Positions 37,085 through 46,146 are shown, counted from the stretch's first letter. The stretch: DNA of 64,000 bases from an uncultured Bacteroidota bacterium (GCA_903824785.1 CAIJYD010000030.1:62001-126000); one strand, 5' to 3'. A program made the numbers and translations. Notes: generated from the sequence alone by a model not told the origin.

Positions 37085-37675
37085 ATGAGATTCAATAAAT
37101 ACCTCCGGCTTATAGTTGCTGTTCTTGTCAGCAGTTTCATAATGATGATGATAAATTATGAAATTATTACTGTTACAACACGCGATCTTATATTTAAAGA
37201 ATTAACAGGCTTGCCTGTAAGTGATATCTGTCTGATACCGGGAACCCCGAAATATCTTCCCGGCGGGGGTGTAAACAGATATTATCAAAACAGAATAATA
37301 TCAGCAATTGAGCTTTATAAAAGTAAAAAGGTATCCAGGATCCTTATCAGCGGTGATACACTCAATAAATACCGTGAAAATGAGGTGGAGTTAATGAAAA
37401 ATGATTTAATGGATAAAGGAATAAGCGATACTGTTCTTATCTGCGACAGAAACGGTATCAGTACAATGAATTCAATCCGTAATTTAAATAAGTTCAAAGG
37501 AGAAAAATTTATAATTGTTTCTCAGAAGTTTCATCTGGAAAGAGCTTTATATATCTCAGGCAGGAACAAAACTGAGGCACTTGGTTATATTGCAGATGGA
37601 TCTCCCGGCTTCAGATTGAAAATCAGAGAGCTTCTGGCGCGGCTAAAAATGCAGGCAGAGTTGATGTTATACTGA
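37085..37675 (+). CDS. SanA/YdcF-like envelope protein (DUF218)
   Basis: 196 residues with one N-terminal transmembrane helix (LRLIVAVLVSSFIMMMINYE) and a periplasmic DUF218 domain. Recognised by VSDICLIPGTPKYLPGGG, then a short helix, KVSRILISGDT, and FIIVSQKFHLERALYIS, the sequence order of SanA/YdcF proteins that influence envelope permeability. The ATG at 37085 is chosen; a TTG two codons earlier is also in frame. Placed directly after the Amj-like flippase gene. Confidence 0.82.
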   Translation: MRFNKYLRLIVAVLVSSFIMMMINYEIITVTTRDLIFKELTGLPVSDICLIPGTPKYLPGGGVNRYYQNRIISAIELYKSKKVSRILISGDTLNKYRENEVELMKNDLMDKGISDTVLICDRNGISTMNSIRNLNKFKGEKFIIVSQKFHLERALYISGRNKTEALGYIADGSPGFRLKIRELLARLKMQAELMLY

Positions 37676-37727
37676 AGTGGTTTATAGCTGCCGGATAACA
37701 GCTGAAAAGGGGCAGAACAAATCTTCA

Positions 37728-39080
37728 CTAAGGCATAAACAGCGGTTTTCCTGCGCAGCAATTCTTGAATTTCTTCCCGCTTCCGCAAATACATGGGTCA
37801 TTCCGTTCCGGCATTACAGGTCTTACAGCCTGATTTTCCCTGTTCTTTATCCAGTTCATAACATTGGCAGGTGGCCTCTTGTTTTTCAGCTCCTTTGACA
37901 TATATTGCATGAATGGCTCCACGTGGTGGAAAAACATCTTATATCCCTCGCAAAGATAGTTTAACCCCTGCTGTCCGTCGGGTGTGGAAATAAATCTATG
38001 CTTGGGACACTCTCCATGGCAGGCATATCTGACATCGCATTGCAGACAATATCGCGGCAGTTTATTCCGCTTATCAGTTCCGAAGTCGAACTGGCGCTGC
38101 GACTTAACCAGGTCTATCATAGGAGTATCAGTGATATTGCCAAGGAAATATTCAGGAAAAACATAATGGTCGCATGAGAACAGATCTCCGTTATGTTCCA
38201 TCACAAGAGCATCTCCGCATGTTTCCGAGAAAACGCATAGCCCCGGCATTTCTCCGGTGTAGTTTGCAAGTGTTGTATCGAAGATCTGAACATAATATCT
38301 TGCAACATCGCTGCGGACCCATTCATTGAAGATTGTAATCAGAAATTTTCCAAACTCTTTTGAGCCTACCGACCACTCAGCAACTGAACCATTGCCTCCT
38401 GACAGCGGAGAGAGGATGCTCAGCTTTCCTGGTTCAGAATTGCAGTCTATTCTTTCAACAACCGGCAGGAACTGAATAAAACCGCTGCCTATCCGTTTCA
38501 GAAAGCGGTACGTTTCGGATGCATAACCGGCATTATAGCTGTTAACACAACTGAGTGTATTGAATTCAACTTTATGTTTGTGAAGCAATTCAATACCCTT
38601 CATAGCCATCTTAAAGGTAGGTGCTCCTGAATTAGTTTTACGGTAATGATCATGGTTATGTTCTTCACCATCTATTGAGATGCCAACCAGTATGTTATTG
38701 TCTTTAAAGAACTTGCACCAATCATTATTCAGCCTTGTACCATTGGTCTGAAATGCATTCTCAATTGTTTTCCCGGCAGAATATCTTTTCTGAAGTTCAA
38801 TTACTTTTTTGAAATAATCCAAACCGTTAAGCGTAGGTTCGCCACCTTGCCAGGTAAAAGTAACCACAGGTACCTGCTGAGCACCAATATACTCTTTTAT
38901 GAATTTCTCCAGGAGATCTTCAGGCAACCGGAAGTCGCTCTTTCCAGGGTAAAGTTTTTTCTTTTCAAGATAATAACAATAGGTACAATTCAGGTTACAT
39001 ACCGGCCCGGCCGGCTTTACCATTATATTAAAAGCATCGGGCCTTCTCAGTTTCAAGGCATCAGCGAAAAGAATATCCAT
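37728..39080 (-). CDS. Anaerobic sulfatase-maturating enzyme (radical SAM/SPASM)
   Basis: Cytosolic radical SAM enzyme of 450 residues that oxidises the active-site Ser (or Cys) of sulfatases to formylglycine without oxygen. The [4Fe-4S] motif is Cys28-x3-Cys32-x2-Cys35 (CNLNCTYCYY), followed by VTFTWQGGEPTL and the SPASM-type auxiliary cluster Cys residues in CVFSETCGDA, LFSCDHYVFP and CLQCDVRYACHGECPKHR. The end, DPCICGSGKKFKNCC, is a SEC-C zinc motif. The start at 39080 gives MDILFADALK; the longer frame adds a hydrophobic stretch with no family support. All five sulfatases here carry Ser at the maturation site, matching this enzyme. Confidence 0.93.
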   Translation of the reverse strand: MDILFADALKLRRPDAFNIMVKPAGPVCNLNCTYCYYLEKKKLYPGKSDFRLPEDLLEKFIKEYIGAQQVPVVTFTWQGGEPTLNGLDYFKKVIELQKRYSAGKTIENAFQTNGTRLNNDWCKFFKDNNILVGISIDGEEHNHDHYRKTNSGAPTFKMAMKGIELLHKHKVEFNTLSCVNSYNAGYASETYRFLKRIGSGFIQFLPVVERIDCNSEPGKLSILSPLSGGNGSVAEWSVGSKEFGKFLITIFNEWVRSDVARYYVQIFDTTLANYTGEMPGLCVFSETCGDALVMEHNGDLFSCDHYVFPEYFLGNITDTPMIDLVKSQRQFDFGTDKRNKLPRYCLQCDVRYACHGECPKHRFISTPDGQQGLNYLCEGYKMFFHHVEPFMQYMSKELKNKRPPANVMNWIKNRENQAVRPVMPERNDPCICGSGKKFKNCCAGKPLFMP

Positions 39081-39104
39081 GATAATTATTAATGAACACT
39101 GATA

Positions 39105-39134
39105 CAAAAATAGTATTATAGTTAAGATGTTCAA
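39105..39134 (-). promoter_or_regulatory. Promoter of the sulfatase maturase gene
   Basis: Minus-strand TATTTTTG at 39105-39112 (TAnnTTTG) with a TTG at 39132-39134, spacer 19 bp. It lies 25 bp upstream of the chosen ATG at 39080 and supports that start. Confidence 0.5.
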
Positions 39135-39321
39135 GAATTTTCACCGCCAGATTCCCGCAACTATTATCTCTTCACAGCCTTTCTCCTGTGGCGGCAAAGG
39201 AAACCATACTGAAAATATTTCCGCCTGATTTTTGGAAATGATCATTTTATCTTATCTTAGCACACTCTTCTGAGATGGAATAAGGGAAGTCGTTGTGCCC
39301 GTAATTAAATAACTTGTAAGA

Positions 39322-40191
39322 ATGTCTAAAATCGCCCACAGGATCTTTTTAAGCATATTGGTTGCTATAGTATTTATTACGTTAATAGCCCTTATTTACA
39401 AAGGCATGTCGTACTACGGACTTAGCCTCGAGGAGAGGGTTTATCATCCCGACCATTCCTTGCTTAAACCAAGCGGCACTCTGGGACATGGCCTTGGAAT
39501 AGCCGGTACTATTTTTATGATAATAGGAGTAAGTTCCTATATGGCCCGAAAGAGATTTCGCTTTTTACTGAGGTTAGGGATTTTAAAACACTGGCTGGAA
39601 TTTCATATTTTTCTATGTACACTAGGGCCGATACTGGTTCTTTTCCACACATCTTATAAGTTTGGCGGACTTGTGGCAATAAGTTTCTGGAGCATGGTGG
39701 CTGTTTTCCTCAGCGGTATAATCGGAAGATTTATTTATCTTCAGATTCCCCGGACAATTGAGGGACGTGAATTAAGTTTAAATGAAGTAAGGGGGCTGAA
39801 AGGCGATGTTGCCGGTACAATAAAAAATTCATATAATCTGGATGAAGAGAGCTATAATATCATTGTCGATTCAATCAAGAAAAAATTTGAATTATATCAT
39901 AAAAACGGAATTGTCCGTTATCTAAGAAAATATTCGGATGACCGGAGATCAATCAGGTCAGTAAAAAACGTATTAAAAAAGAACAACCTGCCAAAAACCG
40001 AATGCAATAAGGTGCTGGCGCTGGTAAAAGACGATATAACGCTCAACAGGAGAATTGAAAGGCTCGATACAATGCGTAACCTATTTAAATACTGGCATGT
40101 GGTTCATTCCCCGTTTGCCCTGGTAATGTTGATTATTATGGTTATTCATGTTGCAGTGACTATTGTTTTTGGATATAGATGGATTTTCTGA
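39322..40191 (+). CDS. Di-haem b-type membrane cytochrome
   Basis: 289 residues with about five membrane helices. Two pairs of His with 13-residue spacing are visible: one in EFHIFLCTLGPILVLFHTSY and one in HSPFALVMLIIMVIHV, the pattern for two transmembrane b haems with His-His ligands, as in cytochrome b561/ferric-reductase-like proteins. A soluble loop of about 100 residues (ELSLNEVRGLKG to RIERLDT) separates the pairs, and a further HWLEFH/YWHVVHS element precedes each. The end overlaps the next gene by 13 nt, so the products probably work as one unit, passing electrons between quinone or NAD(P)H and periplasmic cytochromes. Confidence 0.75.
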   Translation: MSKIAHRIFLSILVAIVFITLIALIYKGMSYYGLSLEERVYHPDHSLLKPSGTLGHGLGIAGTIFMIIGVSSYMARKRFRFLLRLGILKHWLEFHIFLCTLGPILVLFHTSYKFGGLVAISFWSMVAVFLSGIIGRFIYLQIPRTIEGRELSLNEVRGLKGDVAGTIKNSYNLDEESYNIIVDSIKKKFELYHKNGIVRYLRKYSDDRRSIRSVKNVLKKNNLPKTECNKVLALVKDDITLNRRIERLDTMRNLFKYWHVVHSPFALVMLIIMVIHVAVTIVFGYRWIF

Positions 40192-41525
40192 TTATGGAAC
40201 AGCTGATTGAAAAAATACTGATTTATTCGCTTGCCATCATTCTCTGCTTTACTATTGTTATGATCTATCTCCGTAAAAAAAGGAGAGAGTCAGGGATTGT
40301 TGAAGAGAAAATCAAAAAAGCAAAGGAAGATGGTCTTCATGAACCAATATCCCTGCATCCTGTAGTTGATGAGAACAGCTGTATCCAGACAGGCGCCTGT
40401 ATAACGGCCTGTCCGGAACACGATATCCTCGGTATAAGAAACGGAAAAGCTACCATTATAAATGCTTCGCAATGCATAGGGCACGGAGCCTGCTTCCATG
40501 CCTGCCCGACAGAAGCTATCAGTTTACGCATCGGTACCGAAAAACGTGGTGTTGATCTTCCGCATGTAAACCAGAACTTCGAAACAAATGTTCCCGGAAT
40601 ATTTATAGCCGGCGAACTCGGAGGAATGGGTCTTATTAAAAATGCTGTGGAACAAGGCAGGCAGGCAGTTGAAAATATTGTTAAATCGCTGAAGAAAGTT
40701 CCGGGAGCTGATTACGATATCATTATCATTGGTGCCGGTCCGGCTGGTATATCCGGTTGCCTGACAGCAAAAAAGAATGGGTTGAATTACCTGCTTCTTG
40801 AACAGGATACCCTCGGAGGCACTGTCTTTACATTTCCCCGTAAAAAAATTGTAATGACATCGCCAATGAATCTTCCGCTTTTCGGCAAAATCAAACTTTT
40901 TGAGACCAGCAAAACCGAGCTTCTCGATTTATGGAATACAGTCCTGAAAAAAAACAACATTTCAGTTAAGGAAAACTCAAAAGTTGAATCAATAGTTTCT
41001 GAAGAGGGAATGTTTAAAGTAGGAACACTAAAAGGCGAGTTGTTCACCTCTTCAACTGTTCTGCTTGCAATAGGAAGGAGGGGAACACCCCGTAAGTTAA
41101 ACATCCCCGGCGAGATGAAAGAGAAGGTAGCCTATCGCCTGCTTGAACCTGAAGATATCAAAGGCAAACATATTATGGTTGCCGGCGGTGGGGACTCAGC
41201 AGTAGAATCGGCGCTGATGCTTGCCGATCAGAACCACGTTATATTATCATACCGGAATGAGGTTTTCAACCGTATTAAACCGCTTAACAGTATGGCCCTG
41301 AACAAGGCTATTGCTGAAGGAAAAATCGAAGTCAGGCTTAGCACAAACCTTTTATCCATTGAAGATGATATCGTTTTGCTTTCATCAGGAAAAGAGGGAG
41401 AGAATATTACATTGAAAAACGACCTCGTTTATATCTTTGCCGGTGGCGAACTGCCAACACAATTCCTCGAAAAGGCAGGAATAAAAATAACAAAGAAATT
41501 CGGGGAAACAGTATTGAAACATTAG
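40179..41525 (+). CDS. Membrane-anchored ferredoxin/FAD oxidoreductase
   Basis: 448 residues: an N-terminal membrane helix (LIYSLAIILCFTIVMIYLRK), then two [4Fe-4S]-type motifs, CIQTGACITACP and CIGHGACFHACP, a segment resembling the flavoprotein C-terminus (PGIFIAGELGGMGLIKNAVEQG), then a thioredoxin-reductase-like flavoprotein with GAGPAGIS for FAD and VAGGGDSAVE for NAD(P)H. The order is unusual: the ferredoxin part comes first and the flavin part second. The redox-active CxxC of thioredoxin reductase is missing, so electrons should go to the Fe-S centres. It starts inside the cytochrome b gene (13-nt overlap; a second ATG at 40194 would sit just after). Probable link between NAD(P)H and the b-type cytochrome. 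Confidence 0.82.
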   Translation: MDFLIMEQLIEKILIYSLAIILCFTIVMIYLRKKRRESGIVEEKIKKAKEDGLHEPISLHPVVDENSCIQTGACITACPEHDILGIRNGKATIINASQCIGHGACFHACPTEAISLRIGTEKRGVDLPHVNQNFETNVPGIFIAGELGGMGLIKNAVEQGRQAVENIVKSLKKVPGADYDIIIIGAGPAGISGCLTAKKNGLNYLLLEQDTLGGTVFTFPRKKIVMTSPMNLPLFGKIKLFETSKTELLDLWNTVLKKNNISVKENSKVESIVSEEGMFKVGTLKGELFTSSTVLLAIGRRGTPRKLNIPGEMKEKVAYRLLEPEDIKGKHIMVAGGGDSAVESALMLADQNHVILSYRNEVFNRIKPLNSMALNKAIAEGKIEVRLSTNLLSIEDDIVLLSSGKEGENITLKNDLVYIFAGGELPTQFLEKAGIKITKKFGETVLKH

Positions 41526-41579
41526 GAGTTTAGTCCTTCAGCATCGTAAAATATGGCCAAAAACAGAATTAATTTTCCC

Positions 41580-41717
41580 CATGAACTCACCCCCTGCTTC
41601 GACTTCGCTCAGCATCCCCCTCTCTGCTCCGCAAAGAGGGGGCGTAACATACTGTATGTCTGAGCATTCCCCCTCTTTGCGGAGCAGAGAGGGGGAAAAG
41701 AAGGGGGTGAGTTCATG
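41580..41717. repeat. 138-bp nested inverted-repeat element
   Basis: Outer arms of 16 bp (41580-41595 and 41702-41717) are perfect complements, and an inner pair of 27 bp (41616-41642 and 41669-41695) is also perfect, with a loop holding the near palindrome ACATACTGTATGT. The arms each can also fold alone (CCCCTCT / AGAGGGG). There is no ORF in it. It lies between the oxidoreductase and the multihaem cytochrome genes, so it could end or attenuate transcription, or be a non-autonomous mobile repeat. Confidence 0.8.
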
Positions 41718-41796
41718 AGAACTGAGAAGATTGCAGAGATCCATAAACAAAAGAAGTAAAATAAGAGAGTTTAGAGTGAAAAATGAAAAATAAAAA

Positions 41797-43380
41797 GTGA
41801 AGAGATCCGGAATCCTGATATTGTTATGGTTATCAGTCATTAAGGTGGCTGCACAGCTTTCCCCCGGCGACTTGTCTAAACCCCATTCGCACCTTGAGGG
41901 TATGTCAAATTGTACACAATGCCATGTGCTGGGAAATAAAGTATCGGGCGAAAAATGTCTTGTCTGCCATACTGAAGTTCAGAAGAGAATAGCACTTCAG
42001 AAGGGCTATCACTCTTCATCCGATGTAAAGGGAAAAGAGTGTTTCTCCTGTCACAGCGAACATAACGGCAAAAATTTTCAGCTTATCCGGCTCGATACTG
42101 CAAAATTCGATCACAACATTACCGGCTTTGCTTTAACTGCGCCCCATGCAAAAAAAGGATGCAGAGACTGTCATGCCGGTAAATACATTGAAGATCAGAA
42201 ACTTAAAGTTAAAAAGAGCACTTATCTTGGCGTAAGCCCGGCTTGTCTGAACTGCCATGTAGATAATCATCAGAAGACACTCTCTCCTGATTGCCTGAAC
42301 TGCCATAACTCTGATTCCTTTAAACCGGCATCAAAATTTAACCATTCCACTGCAAGATTTCAACTGACCGGGAAACATATGAATGTCGATTGTCTGAAAT
42401 GCCATAAGGTGGAAATGATAAACGGGAAGAAGTATCAGGAATTCCGTGGGATGCCATTCAGCACCTGTGTTAATTGCCATAAAGATCCTCATAACAATAA
42501 ATTTGGTCTGGATTGCAAACAATGTCATAATGAAGATTCTTTCCAGGTTGTTAAAGGGGTTAAAGGTTTCGATCATAATAAAACAAATTACAAACTTGAA
42601 GGGAAACATCTGGCTGTCAATTGCAAAGCCTGCCACAAAACAAAATTTACTGACCCGTTAAAGCATGAACGTTGCATCGATTGCCATACCGATTACCACA
42701 AGAAACAGTTTACCAGGAACGGAATAACACCCGATTGCTCACAGTGTCATAGCGTTAAGGGATTTACACTTTTCTCCTATACAACCGAACAACATAATCT
42801 TGGCACTTTTCCTCTTCAGGGTTCACACAATGCAGTACCCTGTTTTGAGTGTCATAAGAAGAAGGAGGGCTGGAACTTCCGTTCAATCGGAATTAATTGC
42901 AGGGATTGTCACACCGATATCCATAAGCAATCTATTCAGGCCAAATATTATCCTGATGCCAATTGCAAAATGTGTCATACTGAAAACAGGTGGACCGATG
43001 TCACTTTCAACCATTCAATAACAGAATTTAACCTTACGGGAGCCCATACCAGACAAGCCTGCCGGGCCTGCCATTTAAAAAAGGATTCGAATGGAACAAC
43101 CCAGCTGAAATTTTCAGGAGTGCAGAAGAGCTGTACAAGCTGCCACACCGATAACCATTTTAAACAATTTGAGAAAAACGGCGTTACCGATTGCATCAGC
43201 TGCCACGATACTGAAAACTGGAAAGCTCCTAAATTCGATCACAATAATACTGCCTTCAGGCTCGATGGGAAACATATTAATGTGCCTTGTATGAAATGTC
43301 ATAAGCCGCAGCAGGAAGGGTCAGTTATTTATGTCAAGTATAAAATAAAAGAATTCAAATGCGAATCCTGTCACTCCTGA
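41797..43380 (+). CDS. Exported 20-haem c-type cytochrome
   Basis: 527 residues with a short signal peptide (GILILLWLSVIKVAAQ). Twenty CxxCH haem c sites are present, the first being CTQCH and the last CESCH two residues from the C-terminus. The repeated unit is of the cytochrome c3/NrfB-like type, with phrases such as FNHSTARFQLTGKHMNVDC repeated between haem pairs, so each block also provides distal His ligands. GTG start at 41797; no ATG precedes. The end overlaps the next cytochrome gene by 22 nt. The likely role is long-distance electron transport in the periplasm and to the outer membrane. Confidence 0.9.
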   Translation: MKRSGILILLWLSVIKVAAQLSPGDLSKPHSHLEGMSNCTQCHVLGNKVSGEKCLVCHTEVQKRIALQKGYHSSSDVKGKECFSCHSEHNGKNFQLIRLDTAKFDHNITGFALTAPHAKKGCRDCHAGKYIEDQKLKVKKSTYLGVSPACLNCHVDNHQKTLSPDCLNCHNSDSFKPASKFNHSTARFQLTGKHMNVDCLKCHKVEMINGKKYQEFRGMPFSTCVNCHKDPHNNKFGLDCKQCHNEDSFQVVKGVKGFDHNKTNYKLEGKHLAVNCKACHKTKFTDPLKHERCIDCHTDYHKKQFTRNGITPDCSQCHSVKGFTLFSYTTEQHNLGTFPLQGSHNAVPCFECHKKKEGWNFRSIGINCRDCHTDIHKQSIQAKYYPDANCKMCHTENRWTDVTFNHSITEFNLTGAHTRQACRACHLKKDSNGTTQLKFSGVQKSCTSCHTDNHFKQFEKNGVTDCISCHDTENWKAPKFDHNNTAFRLDGKHINVPCMKCHKPQQEGSVIYVKYKIKEFKCESCHS

Positions 43381-44384
43381 TCTTCTATATAATACTTTTC
43401 TTATTTAACCGGCAGACCGATCAGCCGCATGGTCCCGGTTTTAAGATCAGCTGCAATACCTGCCACAGTTCAAAAGGGTGGAAGCTTGATAAAGAAATAT
43501 ACTCCTTCGACCACAATACCACCAAACTGCCACTGACAGGTCAGCATTCCGGCACCGACTGCAGGCTTTGCCACCGGACGCTTATTTTTTCGGAGGCAAA
43601 AGCAGAGTGCAACGACTGCCATAATGATGTTCATCAGGCAACAACAGGAGGTGATTGTTCCCGTTGTCATACCTCTTCATCATGGCTTGTAAACAATATA
43701 AACGAAATCCACCAGACAAGCCGTTTTCCATTGACAGGAGCGCACAGAACTGCTGATTGCTATAAATGTCATAAGTCGGAAAGCCTGGCACGCTTCGATG
43801 TTCCCGGAATTAATTGTATTGACTGCCACCGCGAAACATATATGACAACAACAGCTCCTGATCATATACAAGCCGGTTATTCAGAGGATTGCTCGTCCTG
43901 TCACCCTCTAAACGCATTTCAATGGGCCGGAGCAGGATTTAATCATAATTTTTTCTCTCTGGCACAAGGACATGCCGGAGCAAAATGTGCCGATTGTCAT
44001 TTGAATGGAAATTACAAATCCACATCTCCCGATTGCTATTCGTGTCACAAGGCTGATTTTGAAAATACTACCAATCCCGACCACCAGACATTGAATTTTT
44101 CTGTTACCTGTTCACAATGTCATACTTTGAATCCCGGATGGAAACCTGCACCATATAAGGAACACGACAGCAAATCGTTTCCGATTTACAGCGGAGAACA
44201 CAGGGGAGAATGGAGTTCATGTACCGAATGCCATCCAAATACCTCTGATTACGCAGCATACAGCTGTATTATATGCCACGAACATAACCAGAGCAGCATG
44301 GATAGCAAACACAGAGGCAGAAGTAATTATTCATACGATAGTGCAGCATGTTTCAGATGTCATCCACGTGGAATATCAGATTAA
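43359..44384 (+). CDS. Exported 13-haem c-type cytochrome
   Basis: 341 residues, hydrophobic N-terminus (ILSLLIFYIILFLFNRQ) as signal or anchor. Thirteen CxxCH motifs, starting CNTCH and ending CFRCH, in the same repeat style as the upstream protein (FDHNTTKLPLTGQHSGTDC). It overlaps the 20-haem gene by 22 nt and precedes the barrel gene by 8 bp. The two cytochromes are related and probably arose by duplication of shared blocks. Likely partner in the same electron conduit. Confidence 0.9.
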   Translation: MRILSLLIFYIILFLFNRQTDQPHGPGFKISCNTCHSSKGWKLDKEIYSFDHNTTKLPLTGQHSGTDCRLCHRTLIFSEAKAECNDCHNDVHQATTGGDCSRCHTSSSWLVNNINEIHQTSRFPLTGAHRTADCYKCHKSESLARFDVPGINCIDCHRETYMTTTAPDHIQAGYSEDCSSCHPLNAFQWAGAGFNHNFFSLAQGHAGAKCADCHLNGNYKSTSPDCYSCHKADFENTTNPDHQTLNFSVTCSQCHTLNPGWKPAPYKEHDSKSFPIYSGEHRGEWSSCTECHPNTSDYAAYSCIICHEHNQSSMDSKHRGRSNYSYDSAACFRCHPRGISD

Positions 44385-44392
44385 TTATTTTT

Positions 44393-46003
44393 ATGAGGCA
44401 ATTAAGATTCATATTTCTCCTGTTAACTGTTTTTGGCGAACTCACCGGACAGTCATTGACTGAAAATGTACCAGGGAAGGTATCGTTTATCAGCTCACAA
44501 AATATCTATGTAAAGTTTAAGTCAACTGCAGGGATCTCTACCGGGGATACTCTTTTTGTATCAGCAGGAAATACTCTTATTCCTGTAATGACAGTTAAAA
44601 ACCTTTCGTCGGTATCCTGCGTCTGCACCGCTATTTCTGAAGCAAATCTTCAGGTTGACAAAATTATTATTGCAAAAGCAAAGATAATCACTCCGCAGGC
44701 GGAGAAAACAGCAGTTGCTGTTAAACCACAGGAAAACCAGGTAAAGAAAGTATTATCTGATTCTCTTAAAAAAGATGAAGTTAAAAATGAACTGAAACAA
44801 AGAATAAAAGGAAGCCTCTCTGCATCTTCATATTCTGACTTCTCAAATACTTCCGCCTCTAATTCAAACCGGTTCCGATATACTCTTTCTCTTGATGCCA
44901 GAAATATAGCAGACTCAAAGTTTTCCGTTGACAGCTACATCTCCTTCAAACATAAAGCGGGTGACTGGGGAGAGGTGAAGAGTAATCTGTTCAGTGCTCT
45001 TAAAATCTATAACCTTTCTGTCAGATACGATGTAAATAAAACCACTCAGATAAGTCTTGGCCGTAAAATAAATTCCAGAATATCAAATATTGGAGCAATG
45101 GACGGCCTGCAGTTTGAGAAATCAATAAATAACTTTTCAATGGGAGCCATTGCCGGAACCCGGCCCGATTATACTGACTATGGTTTCGACAGTAAACTGC
45201 TTCAATATGGTGCCTATGTCGGATATAGTTCAAAGAAAACCGGTATTACCAATGAAAGTTCACTGGCATTCATGCAGCAGACGAACAATTCAAAGACAGA
45301 CAGGAGGTTCATATATCTTCAGCATTCAAACTCAATAGTTAAAAACCTCTACTTCTTCAGTACATTCGAAGTTGACCTTTATAAACTTACCAGCGATTCA
45401 TTACCTCAGAATACCTTCAACCCAACAGGCATGTATCTTTCGTTAAGATATAAGATCACAAAAAACATTTCATTATCAGGGTCTTACGATGCCCGAAAAA
45501 ATATAATGTATTATGAAACTTACAAAACATATATCGACAGGATCCTGGAAACAGAGTTGCGTCAGGGTTTCAGGTTTCAGGTTAATTACCGTATAACAAA
45601 GGATATTATGGTTGGAGTGCAATCGGGCTATCGTTTTCTTAAATCAGATCCCCATCCATCGAAAAATGCCTATGGTTATCTCACCTACAGCAGGATTCCG
45701 GGAGTTAATATCTCAGCCACACTCTCTGCAACATTACTGGAATCAAATTATATGAATGGAAAAATTCTGGGCTTAAGTATCTCCCGCGAACTATTCAAAG
45801 GAAAACTAAGTACAGACATTGGCTACCGTTATGTTGATTACAGATTGCCTGAAAACTTACTAAATATCAGGCAGAGCATTGCTGAAATGAATCTCTCATG
45901 GCAGATATTTAAGAACCTGTCACTTTCAATGAATTACGAAGGAACCTTCGAAAAGCTGGATAAGTATAACAGGATCTATCTGCAGGTGAGAAAAAGATTC
46001 TGA
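44393..46003 (+). CDS. Outer-membrane beta-barrel-like protein with N-terminal domain
   Basis: 537 residues; signal peptide RQLRFIFLLLTVFGELTGQ. A small domain (VPGKVSFISSQNIYVKFKST to IIAKAK, residues about 25-100) is followed by a low-complexity linker (residues about 100-140, Lys/Val/Gln-rich) and then about 390 residues of alternating amphipathic strands with aromatic ends, finishing LSMNYEGTFEKLDKYN and the terminal KRF, typical of outer-membrane barrels. Start at ATG 44393. Its position after two multihaem cytochromes suggests the barrel through which electrons cross the outer membrane (inference). Confidence 0.75.
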   Translation: MRQLRFIFLLLTVFGELTGQSLTENVPGKVSFISSQNIYVKFKSTAGISTGDTLFVSAGNTLIPVMTVKNLSSVSCVCTAISEANLQVDKIIIAKAKIITPQAEKTAVAVKPQENQVKKVLSDSLKKDEVKNELKQRIKGSLSASSYSDFSNTSASNSNRFRYTLSLDARNIADSKFSVDSYISFKHKAGDWGEVKSNLFSALKIYNLSVRYDVNKTTQISLGRKINSRISNIGAMDGLQFEKSINNFSMGAIAGTRPDYTDYGFDSKLLQYGAYVGYSSKKTGITNESSLAFMQQTNNSKTDRRFIYLQHSNSIVKNLYFFSTFEVDLYKLTSDSLPQNTFNPTGMYLSLRYKITKNISLSGSYDARKNIMYYETYKTYIDRILETELRQGFRFQVNYRITKDIMVGVQSGYRFLKSDPHPSKNAYGYLTYSRIPGVNISATLSATLLESNYMNGKILGLSISRELFKGKLSTDIGYRYVDYRLPENLLNIRQSIAEMNLSWQIFKNLSLSMNYEGTFEKLDKYNRIYLQVRKRF

Positions 46004-46104
46004 TTTTTTTTGCAGTTATCCATTGTGATGGAATAACCTTTATTAGCTTTACTATATGTTTATCAGGTAAAAAATTTATCGGCTTATATCCCGGTTTTGC
46101 TTTT

Positions 46105-46146
46105 CGTGTAGGGTTTCTACTACAGCGTGTAGGATTTCTACTACAG
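46105..46146. repeat. 21-bp tandem repeat, two copies with internal dyad
   Basis: Units 46105-46125 and 46126-46146 differ at one base (GGGT/GGAT). Each contains TGTAG-N8-CTACA, a dyad of 5-bp arms. The period of 21 bp is two helical turns, which puts both copies on one face, as in tandem regulator binding sites of LytTR type. It lies 149 bp before the pentapeptide-repeat gene. Confidence 0.6.
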
